Shown here piece by piece: positions 22,828 through 33,001 of a stretch of DNA of 64,000 bases; the first letter of the stretch is position 1; each line of letters opens with the position of its first letter. Under the pieces are notes generated by a model. The model had not been told where the DNA came from and made no database searches. It saw nothing but the letters and a program-made list of their open reading frames with translations. The DNA lies in the NCBI GenBank assembly GCA_902729315.2, contig LR746270.1:6953221-7017220 (forward strand), read 5' to 3'. The DNA is from Spirodela intermedia. Its lineage: Eukaryota; Streptophyta; Magnoliopsida; Alismatales; Araceae. Both the position numbers and the translations under genes were made by a program.

Positions 22828-23561
22828 ATCCCTCATCTGAAGGTCCTTTAGATCAGTGGTTGTACCCAGCTTGTAACCATTGAGACCGAGCTAGCAAACT
22901 CTTCTGTTTCCCCAATCCATCTTCTTCTACCTCTTCCTCTGCTGCAATTGTTGGCACAACTGCTGTTCTGTTCCCCAGGCTGGATTCCTTTACTCTCATA
23001 GAAATGCCGAACCTTGAAACATGGTCCTGGAAAACAGGCAACGGAACAAACATGGTGGCTTTCCTTGCCTCAAAACTCTGTACCTTGAGGACTGCCCCAA
23101 GTTGAGATGCATCCCTGATGGCTCCTGGACACGACTCAACCACATATTTATCTTCAACTGCCCTCAATCTTGGAGGTGGCGAGTCTTCCTGCTCCGGAAA
23201 TATTTCTGGTAAGAGATGACAGCTCGGAGGACCTCCCGCCATAGTAAGAGCACGCCTGTATCGACCCCAGGGATGAGGTGTCATTCCTTCTTCTCAAGGT
23301 CAGGTTGAGTCTGCTCAGGAGAATGTTGTAACTGAGAGAGGCGGACCGTAACGACCAAGACGGTGGTTGGAATGTCGTTAAACAATTTCCTCGTGGTCAC
23401 GTTGCCGCAACCGACGATGAACATGTTTTTTCTGCTACCTCAAAGATCAATCATTCTTGAACACCAACGTGCAGGTCGCTTAAGGCGAGGGCAACCGTTG
23501 AGGCAGCAGTGGAGGAAAACGGGTAACACACTTTGAATGACAGGCCGATCCCATAGATGAG
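22828..23561 (+). pseudogene. Inverted copy of the resistance-gene 3' end
   Basis: This segment on the plus strand matches about 6180-5448 read on the minus strand, that is, the last LRRs, the C-terminus and the downstream flank of the CC-NBS-LRR pseudogene. Recognisable pieces are LKTLYLEDCPKLRCIPDGSW and NHIFIFNCP. Frameshifts and small indels interrupt it, including an extra short segment near 23030. Similarity ends at 23561, which corresponds to the inferred outer end of the copia LTR at the other locus. There is no NB-ARC part. Confidence 0.85.
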
Positions 23562-26500
23562 GCGTCTTTCCTTCTTCTCAAGATCATGTTGAGTTCCCTC
23601 GGCACAATGTTTAAAACAGAAAGATGGACACGGCAACGATTGGGCAGGTGGCTGGCATATTGTCGGCTACATTGATGTTCGCCGAGCTGGTGGAGAAGAT
23701 GACCCCTGTAGTCACTGAGCTACGCCCTCCCCCCCGGCCCTTTGTAGAGATCCTTGGCATCGTCGTGTACATCGAACTCGCTCTCCCACCTTGGGGTGTC
23801 TCATATTCATAACCTGAGTCATTCATTGTTTACCCAAGTGTTATAAATTAGTCTTAGCTTCCCTTATTGGAACTGCTGCTTCTTCTTCTTAGGCCCGCAT
23901 TGCCATCGAGTCGGAAGATCACTCCTGAGATTCTCTGTGCTTTTTCTGTGGATGAATATCACCATTGCACCTTATATTATATGCAATGCCTCAACTTTGT
24001 GGTACATTACTTACTCATAAATTGTCAAAAATGGAATAAGCTTCACTAATAACAAGGTAAATTTACATGAATATATATCACTGCAAGATTGATGTCCTTG
24101 TCATAGTTTCTATCACATTATTTTTGTCAAATATAGTTCCTATTGAGGTTGTGGAGATTGATCTCCTATTGGGCTTTTGTTGGGCTCTAATGGGTTCTTT
24201 GGTGAGAACATGGATAAAATTTGTGTTTTACCCTAATCGTATATCTAAGACGAGGGTCATGACCACATTATATAATTAGTGTGCAAAGGTGTTTTGGCGT
24301 CAGAGAGCTGTAAGGGATTATCTCTTGAAGGAAGCTTATTATATGCTCAATCATCCACATAGGAGCCTTCCTCAAGCCAGATAAATCTAGTTTTTTCTTT
24401 ATTATGCTAATTTTTTTCCTTTCCCTCTCTCATATTTCATTTTTCATCAGACTAATGATTTGCAAAAAGGGAAGATGAGGACTCTCTGATCCCTAATAGT
24501 TCCCACTTTTGGGAGTTTTAATGTTGCTCTCACTAATTCTTTAGAATTAGAAATCTACTATACTGAACTTCTCTATTCCATATGAAATTTTATTACCATT
24601 GTCTTCTACGATTTGATGGTTTTCTTACAAAAAAAGCACTATCACATGTGAAGGAAATTATTCTAACTAGTATCACTAGTGTAAGGATATTAATTTAAGT
24701 TCAAAAAAGTTACTGGATTATATGTTAATTCAAGTCTATTGATTCAACTTTTCAACTACCTCAAGATTGTAATTTCTTAAATCAATTCATTTTTTTAAGT
24801 GTTTGGTCAAAACCCTGTGTGAAAATTCTCTCTTAACTAGTTCTTCAAAATCAAGTATCCAACCTAAGGCTGATTTCTCTCAACCTCTTGTTTTATGAAT
24901 AATTCTTATTTTATTTATAATTTTCTATTTTTCCTAATAAATATTTTGAAGAATGAGGTCTCCTTAAATTTTCTTTTGTAGGTCTTGACTTTGGGAGTCT
25001 TGATAGATTTTATGTTGAAAAATGGGATAAAATGTAAATTGATAATTTTACACTATAAAAATCGTGCTAAGATATGGGGAAAATATTCTTACAATACTTG
25101 ACCCTTGAATATGTTTAATCATGTTGTTTGTGTAATGATATGCTTATACAATTATTTTGGAGAATAATAAGCATGCGATTTAGGAAGAATATTCACTAGG
25201 GTGAAATTTTATTTGTGTATCCAAGAATGCTGAAAATTCTCTAAAACTATTTATACGATATTTCTATGTAAAATTAAAAATGAAATTGAGGAAATCGTAA
25301 TCAAAGGTAAAATAGTAATTTCATATATCAAGAGTGGATTAATGGGTCAATGTAATAGAAAAAGATAGCTGTCAATGTGGTGTTATAAGAAGAAAGAAAA
25401 ATTAGAAAAAAAGGATTTAGTACTATAAAGTTTTTGTAATTATTTCATTTTACAAGATAACTACTTATTGAGAAAGATGATAAATATTTTATATTTTGGG
25501 TCATGCAAGGCTTTAAATTCACTCAATAAGTAGTTCATACTCTTTCCATCAAACTTCAGTTAGAATTTCAAGTTGAGGTAATGCATATTTTAGGAAGGGT
25601 CAGTAGGATTTTCTTACCACTGATCTTAACATTGTGCACTATAAAATAATAACATAAAAGGAAAAGTTTTCTCAAGTTAGTCACCTTCTAATCAATGACT
25701 TGCATCATATCAATAGTTTTATCACACTTAATAATTAAAAATTTTAAATTGAAAAAGGAACTAGTATTAAAATATTTAGTTTTCTTTCAACTCATATTTT
25801 ATTTCCATTATCTTATTAACACTCAAAGAAAATAACATCAAGATAGCAGTGAAAGATGTCCAACCAAGGCCTATCTACAAAATTGGCAATCATTAGCCAA
25901 AGTCTAGTGAAAGAACAAGACATAAAGCTTTGGGTAGCATTCATCACTCCCCAATTCATAAAACTTCCCTAAATATAATTTTTTTTATAAATTTTTGGAA
26001 CAGAAATTATAGTAGTTAACCTCACCTAGTGTACTACACTATCTCAAGAAGATGTCATTATGTTTCAGTAACTTTTATTAGTATGATTGCTCAATATAAA
26101 GACTTCATTTAGCCTCCCACTATATTTCGCACCTCTAGATAACTCAAGTGTTGTTTTGAAACATTTCTACTAGGCTTATAGCTCTAAGTGGCCAACTAGA
26201 TTACCATTTGACTAAGTATTCATGGCTCTATGTCAACTTATGTACTAGAATTACTTTAATACAAAAACAAGAAGGAAATAACTACTATTACATTTTATCA
26301 CATTGGTTATGTGGGTATGAATTTGTATTCCTTTCCTCTCATCTCAAAGTATGTCATTATAATATTTAGATGAAATATAAATTATATTTCTATAACTTTC
26401 TTACTAAAATCAGTTGGTTGAATTAAATTTTTAATTCTAGGTTTTCTATCTACATAGTTTGCACCATTGAACAAGGGTTATCTTTGGTAGAATACTCCTC

Positions 26501-27560
26501 AAAAGGAAGTTTTACACCCCTAGACAAATCTTCTCCATAAAGAGTTTCAATCTTCTAAATCAAGTGGGTTCTAAAACCAATTGTTAGTCTGATAAATAGA
26601 TTAAACGGCAAGCAATAGAAAGGGATGGATTGGCCTTATTTTAACTTTAAATTTTATTTAAACCTTTATCAAGACAGCAATCCTTTTGTTAGCTTAATTC
26701 TTTTAATGATAAAAAGCAGTAATAATATCTAGATGATCAATTTGAGAACCCTAAAGAGAAAATTGCTACAAATAAAATATGATACTTCAACTAGGTGAAA
26801 TTCACTCAAGGTGAAAACGTCCATATTCATATTATATATGATTAAAATGGTTTTAAGATGCAGGTAGGTGCCACAAGTACACAAATGTAGGTGCTTCATT
26901 GAAAGCTAATTGGAAAAGAAACAATACAAAAAATGGCACATCAAAATCAAAGATTTTGAATTATTATGATGTTTAAAACATTAACAAATATATATTGCAG
27001 TTGAGATTGGGTATGGACATGACGAAAATGAAACGTGACCATTGAACATGTCCAAGTATATTGAAAATTCTCAAAGATTATTTATGAGATATATTATATA
27101 TTTTAGAATAATTATTGCCCACAAGATTTCATGTCTTTGCTTAGGGAAAAAAATAATTGACATAAAAGTTGGCACATTGGTCTACACAAAGCTTGGATAA
27201 AAATAGTTAAGCATCGCATAAGATAAAAAAATCAAGAAAATGAGAAAGTAGTGTGTAGTTGTTTAGACAGTCTGCAACCGTGAAAAAGACTAATTTCCTA
27301 TCATTTTAACCATTATTGAAAGTAATATAAAGTCAGGAAAAACCTACAAGTATAAAAGAAACTCTCATTAACTTTCACTAGTCGGAAAAATCATTCAAGC
27401 CAAGAGATCAATATCCACTCAAGGTGAAATGCCATTCTAAATGATTATGTGCCATCAAGCAAGGCATTTATGACTGCGAAAGTTAGATGACAAAGAATAT
27501 AAGAGCATAAACCCAAGCATTACTTTAATTTGAGTACTATTAAGTACTAGTGCTGACCTA
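23562..27560. other. AT-rich intergenic DNA, no recognisable gene
   Basis: A short echo of the preceding pseudogene (23562-23605 resembles 23272-23318) opens the stretch. The frame 23624-23812 (62 aa, MDTATIGQVAG start) is unrecognised. From 24000 to 27500 the sequence is strongly AT-rich with no long frames. It is probably decayed transposon or heterochromatin-like DNA, but no element boundaries are visible. Confidence 0.5.
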
Positions 27561-27736
27561 GAGTTATAAATTTAGAAGGGATTAGATTGTTAATCCAGTT
27601 GGCTACATAGAGCTACAAATTTAAAAGAGATTAGTTGGTGTTAATCCATTTGGCCTTCAAGAGTCAGGAATGTAGAAGAGATTAGTTGGACACTTATCTG
27701 ATTGGCCTCCTGTTATAAATCTGGAAGAGCGACTAG
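27561..27736 (+). repeat. Degenerate ~50-bp tandem repeat, 3.5 units
   Basis: Units begin near 27561, 27610, 27661 and 27712. They share a pattern of TTATAAAT-T-GAAG-G, ATTAG-TTG, TTAATCC and TTGGC. The units are clearly related but diverged, which indicates an old minisatellite-like expansion. Confidence 0.7.
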
Positions 27737-27799
27737 ACAAGAAAACACCTAAATCAACTAGGGCTATGACATTTTCCGAAGGCTAGTTGAAGCCTTTAT

Positions 27800-28910
27800 G
27801 CTCAATATAAACTCAATAAGAAACTAGTAACTGCCACCGTGCAATGGTCTTCCCCATACACTGCCGGTCTCATCCCTGCTGCCACAGGCTCCTGGCGGAT
27901 GTTCGAAATAGAGGACAGGAGGTATACGTCACGGACTTTGCCACTTACCCTTCCGTCGGCAATCTCTGGCCCTGTGATGGATATTCCGTCTTTCATCTGC
28001 GGCAACTCCTATGGTAGGTTCAAGAGCCATCTGTTTGAACCTGCTCCCAGCTCCCACCACAGCTTTCCTCTGCGTCTCCTGGACCGCGTCAGCACCGCGA
28101 TGTGCAACGCGGCGCAACTCCAAGAGGAGCTTTACGAAGCCGAGCTCTTCTGTTGAGAGCTCGCCATGCACGTGCTGGCTGTCGAGACAGAGTCCACCTC
28201 CCTCATCCCCGGCCTGCTGCCCTACGCTTGGATTAGCAATGGGAATGCATTTCTCTGCAGTGAGGGGTGGAGACAATCCTTCCACGTACGTACTTCCCCC
28301 GGCTACCTCAAACCTTTAGTTGTCGTTGCCTCCACCAGGCCTCGTCTTGTATCTTCCATGCTTTCCACTGGTGACCTTATTAACTGAAGACCACGGATGG
28401 GTCGTCCCCATGTTCTGTTCCGTCTCGAAGTTCACTGCATAACGGGAGGTTCCTGATTAAAACCAACTTATATGAAGTCTACGCAGCCATGACCTTCTTC
28501 ATCGAAGGAGAAGGTTATTTTTCCATTATTCGTTTCAATCTCTCTATCTCTCACACACACACCCCCACCCCACACGCGCACTCTCTTTCTATCAATCCAA
28601 GTGTATATTATATTATACACACACAAAGATACGTATATACATATTATATGTAGATGAGTGCCTCTTAGAGATACCAGGAAAGATATTAGTTAAGCAAATA
28701 AAATTTCAATTTCTTGATGATAGGGGCATCATGCTATCTTTCTTCACAAAGTTTGCCAGATTAATAAAACGATAAGATACTGTTCATAAGTATGCCCCTG
28801 TATCCCTCATAGAAGCGTACTATGCGATTTCCTCATAAAAAGCTGATTTCTATAGGTGAATCTCCTCATCTAGTTCGCATAGCTTTTCGGTTCTCTTGGT
28901 CGACACCCAG
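27800..28910. other. GC-rich island with overlapping frames, then MUTE 3' flank
   Basis: Bases 27830-28385 are markedly GC-richer than the AT-rich DNA before them and hold overlapping frames on both strands (27839-28156 plus, 27929-28285 minus, and others). None resembles a family I know, so it may be a degraded gene. CA/TA-rich simple sequence follows at 28545-28660. The 3' flank of MUTE ends the stretch. Confidence 0.4.
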
Positions 28911-30372
28911 TCAGTGAGCAACCTCCTGGGAGAAGCACTTCTGAACTTCAAGCGCTAAGTCCTCCACACTTAGCTTGCAGTCTAGGCCGATCTGTGATTA
29001 ATAACTTAAAACATCAATTAGACGAGATAACCATGTTTGATAACACTATCATCTGTTAGATTCTGTGAAACCAAGGCTTGCCGTCCAAAGTTTGTGGGGG
29101 ATTCCAACATTATTTATATTGTGGCTTGGAAATTTTTCATCCCTTTTAATGCAATAAGCATTACAATCGATTCTGATTAATATTTTCACAGTTCCGATTA
29201 TAAAACTTAATACATTTCAAATTCGAAAAACGTTAAATTGAAGAGGAGCAGTCAGACGAAACGCTCTTAAAGCTGATGTCCTTTTCATACCTTGATAACG
29301 AAGGAGTAGAGGACGGTGTCCTCCATCGTACTGATGTTAAGATGGAGGACCTCGAAGGAGAGCTTCTCGAGCACTGATATTACCCTCGCCGCCTGGCCGG
29401 GGATGCGCTTGGAGAGCGTCCTCAGAATCACGTTGCACCCGGAGATCTTGACCTCGATGTCGGCCACCGGGGAACTGCAGCAGGCGCCGAGTTCCAGTGC
29501 CCGGGAGACGGCGGAGGAGGGTACCTCAGGTGGTGGCGTGACCGGCAGCAGCGATCTCGGGCTCGGACTGGGGCTGAGGCTGATCCTTCTCCTCTTCTTC
29601 TTGGCCTCTAAGGAACGGAGAACCAGGTGCAGTTCCTTGATGAACTCCACAGCCCCCCCAATGATGGACGCCTGGTCTCCCTTCTCACGACATCCAATGG
29701 AAAATATCAGAACGCATGTCTCATGAAAACCATAAAATAACCGAGACTAAAAACTCTGAAGAAAGGTTGCAACTTTTGTGTTCTCATGAATACTATTCTT
29801 CCGAAGAAGGAACGCTAGATATCAGTAAGCATCAGTTATCTGTGTCTGTTCATGTCTATCCTCAATCCTCTAGGGATCTTTTCTCGCTGGCTATTGAGAT
29901 AAAGAGTAGAGGATCCAAGGATCTGGAGTGGAATGGCCTAAAGGAAGCTCCGAAACAACGGCAGAAAATTTTAGGGTTCATTTCTCCCTTTCGACCACTA
30001 ATTCATTTATTTAATGTACTGCTTGGATTGCTGAACAGTGCGGCGAAGTGACCAAACAGTCAATCGTAGGTCTTCGAAGTTCCCTCCCTTGATATGAATT
30101 TGAACCTGAGAAGCAGGAAGAAGAAATAGAAGAAGCAAGTAAGAACCCCCCCTAGTCCTTGTAACCCGGCCCCCACATTCACTCGTGTCGGTGCTTCTTG
30201 AAGGCTGCGAACAAGAGAGCTACTTCTGTGAACTCCCCAGGAACAATCTAGACCTTCAAGGTATAGAGAGCTTTACCCTTTTGATGTAGAACCCCGGGGT
30301 CAGCGACCGGAGAACCTTGAGATGCTCGTTCATCTGCCTCCGCCTGTTCCTCTCCACTGCTATATGCGACAT
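28911..30372 (-). CDS. MUTE: bHLH transcription factor MUTE
   Basis: Three exons: 30372-30277 (32 aa), 29680-29291 (130 aa) and 28991-28911 (26 aa plus TGA). All junctions are GT-AG and the join is in frame (KR|GDQ and FVIK|IGLD), giving 188 aa. The protein starts [18 protein letters not shown], so the bHLH domain sits at the extreme N-terminus, diagnostic of MUTE versus SPCH or FAMA. The H-E-R basic region, the first helix and the [12 protein letters not shown] second helix follow. The C-terminal SMF/ACT-like domain has [30 protein letters not shown] and LEVQKCF. MUTE is a nuclear factor that ends meristemoid division and drives guard mother cell fate with SCRM partners. One notable change is Gly where Arabidopsis has Cys before FYIKR. 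The first intron (596 bp) contains an open frame that I consider chance. Confidence 0.95.
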
Positions 30373-30487
30373 GGTTCCCACTCTCCCTTTCCTTCCCTGC
30401 AAGTGCGCTCCCTCAAGCTCGTCTCCTCCTCTTCTGGTCTGCGAGAGTCTTACTGACAAGGGGTGCTACAACGCATATATAGATGTC

Positions 30488-30518
<31 letters not shown>

Positions 30519-30539
30519 GAGGGGGGGGGGCTGGGGGGG
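30488..30539 (+). repeat. (GA)n followed by G-rich tract upstream of MUTE
   Basis: About 13 GA units (30488-30515) are followed by two runs of eight or more G (30521-30539), about 115-165 bp before the MUTE start codon. The tract could bind GAGA-type (BPC) factors; that is inference. Confidence 0.85.
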
Positions 30540-30679
30540 GCCGGCGGGTCCGTCTGTTTTCTTGCGCCTAGAACAGATGCTGAGGATAACCGCGCGGCAC
30601 CTGCCTCTTATCTCTGACTCCTCGCACTACTCCCAAATGTGCGCCACTTTAATGTCTCTGTCGCACTCCCCGTGAGCCC

Positions 30680-30706
30680 CTCTCTCTCTCTCGCGCGCGC
30701 GCGCGA
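30680..30706 (+). repeat. (TC)n(GC)n tract
   Basis: A TC run passes into seven alternating GC units (about 30692-30705), a sequence prone to Z-form DNA. Confidence 0.85.
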
Positions 30707-31300
30707 GCGTGACACCGTTGTTCTCGATCATGACGTGGTTCGGGATTGCGATATCACGCTGATGGGCCAGGCTCAATTACACAGGCGGGTGAATGACGAA
30801 TGTCCCCTTACTGCCACACAGTGCCTGCTCTCCATCACTGCCTCCCTGCATCGCCCAGTTTACTGGTGCACGTGTAACTTCTGAGGATCTCGTTAGGGTT
30901 TCCCCCTACTTGAACGCTTGCGTGGGCAACATCAACTCCGAGGGCGAGGTCTGATTAGGGTTTCTGCGCCTTCAACCGAAGCATTAACTGCCGCCATGAA
31001 CAGACCCACGTAAGCTTCTTCATCTCGCTAATCAGAGATACTGATGGAGGCCTCTGTGAGCATTATCACTGAAGCCTCGGCGAAGAAGGTCCCAAACTCC
31101 ATTGGGCTAGAGTTGATTTCCCCGTAGATTTTTCCAGACGACGATTGCACCTCTGTAGATTCTTGGGTTTTATTCAGGATTATCCTATCATCATAATTCA
31201 ATGTTGATGATAATCCTTTTTGGAAAAGTACGCGCAAGCACCGCCTAGCTCAGGCCGTGCTCGGATAGATCTCAGAGAAAAGCCTGGCCGCCGATAGTGT

Positions 31301-31714
31301 GTGCGTGTGTGTGTGTGAGTGAGTAAGAGAGTGAGAGAGAGAGAGAGAAAGAGTGAGTAAGAGAGTGAGAGAGAGAGTAAGAGAGTGAGAGAGAGTGAGT
31401 AAGAGAGTGAGAGAGAGAGAGAGAAAGAGTGAGTAAGAGAGTGAGAGAGAGTGAGTAAGAGAGTGAGAGAGAGAGAGAGAAAGAGTGAGTAAGAGAGTGA
31501 GAGAGAGAGTAAGAGAGTGAGAGAGAGAGAGTAAGAGAGTGAGAGAGAGTAAGAGAGTGAGAGAGTAAGAGAGTGAGAGAGAGAATGAGTAAGAGAGTGA
31601 GAGAGTGAGTGAGAGAGTGAGAGAGTGAGAGAGTGAGAGAGAGAGAGTGAGAGAGAGAGAGAGTGAGTGAGAGAGTGAGAGAGTGAGAGAGAGAGTGAGA
31701 GAGAGAGAGAGAAG
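31301..31714 (+). repeat. GA/GAGT microsatellite-minisatellite, ~414 bp
   Basis: The block opens with GT units, then consists almost only of GAGA interrupted by GAGT and TAAGAGAG words in higher-order units such as GAGTAAGAGAGTGAGAGA. A 154-aa Ser/Leu/Thr frame on the minus strand is a repeat artefact. Confidence 0.95.
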
Positions 31715-32337
31715 TATAACTAGGTTCAGGTTCCAAGCCTGGACAGTACTGAAGCGCAGGTTCAGCTCTTAGGGGATCGAACAGGGCCTAATTTTCTAGG
31801 TGAGTTCGATTGAGGTTGAACGCCTAATAAAAGAATGGTGCCGGATCGCACTAGTTAGTCTATGCAGCATCGCCGTGCTGCTCCATTTATGTCCCTCAAA
31901 ACATATTTGAATTATGTTTTAATCTGAACAATAAATTAAAGTTATTTAATAAACTTTCAAGAACCTCCGTCCTCTCTTGGAATAATTTGTGCTAACTATT
32001 AGGCAACCTCTAATTACTAAATTAACTATTCCCATAGCCATTATTTTCAACGTATTTTTTTTTCATTTATTATTTAATTAATCACTGTTGCTGATTAATA
32101 TTTATATCTGATTTGCTTTTCATAATAAGTCATCAATTACTATCTAAGCATCATTATTGATACTAGAATTTTTAATTGAACTTTTGTTTGTCTCTATAAG
32201 TCTAACAAAATCGTCCAAACTCTCACACTCATAGCTGAACAGGATCAAATCACCAGTTCTTCCAATTTCTGCTACGTTAATTCATCAACATCAACCAACA
32301 TTATCTTGAACCAGTTCTTCAGAGAGAAAAACCACCC

Positions 32338-32391
32338 CTTCTTCTTCTTCTTCTTCTTCTTCTTCTTCTTCTTCTTCTTCTTCTTCTTCTC
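32338..32391 (+). repeat. (CTT)n microsatellite
   Basis: About 17-18 perfect CTT units. The poly-Glu frame on the opposite strand is an artefact. Confidence 0.95.
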
Positions 32392-33001
32392 TAGGCCACT
32401 GACAGTTGTTTAAGCTGGGCCACTGATCGAAGACAGAAGCCTTCTTGGGGTTTAAGTAGGAAGACGAGCACAATCAAGGAGAAGCCAGGTAGAATCTCAC
32501 TTTCAGCTCCCCAGGATGTGACCATCATCATCATCACCATACACTCGCAGGCAGGTAAAAAAAACGCTGTAAACAAAGCACAGTTTTCACTGTAAAACCT
32601 GTGAACCAGATAAGATTCTCAGCTGCTGTTCTTCTTCTTACCCATCCGATAAATAAAACCAGGACAAAACTGGACTCAAAATCTTGACTCAAAAGATCAA
32701 AGGCTCGATCTTTCTCCGGCCTCGCCGCTGCCCACCCCCTCTGTCTGGCCCAACTGTGCTTGGTACCAGTCCTCTTCCATATCATCGCCTAAAAGATTAC
32801 ATGCATTGTCTCTTCCCATAAATGAACCACCACCCTCTTGGGACAACAGATGAAATCCCCTTTGCTCTTCCTTTATCTAGCATAAGAGCCAGAAAAAGCA
32901 AGCTTTGAAGATCATGTCCATGATGTCGAACTGCTTGAGAAGATCAAAGAGGAGAATTGTTTCAATTCCGATTACCTAGGGAGCCCCTTCTTCATTCCAT
33001 T

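Larger units (their letters stand above)
30373..33001. other. Intergenic with dense simple repeats
   Basis: This is the MUTE upstream region with GA, G and CG tracts (30488-30706), then a GC-rich stretch with GTTAGGGTTT-type motifs near 30890 and 30953. A well-placed GCCGCCATGAAC start followed by a GTAAGC donor (30996-31009) looks like an orphan first exon. A long GA/GAGT minisatellite (31301-31714), AT-rich DNA and a CTT repeat follow. RPF2 3' UTR lies at the end. Confidence 0.5.

Noticed and set aside
29716-30051. 111-aa frame inside MUTE intron 1
   Set aside because: It lies on the opposite strand within a well-defined intron, has no known domain and includes the intron's splice region.
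31272-31736. 154-aa Ser/Leu/Thr protein on the minus strand
   Set aside because: It is entirely a translation of the GA/GAGT array.
32291-32473. Poly-Glu protein
   Set aside because: Produced by the CTT microsatellite on the opposite strand.
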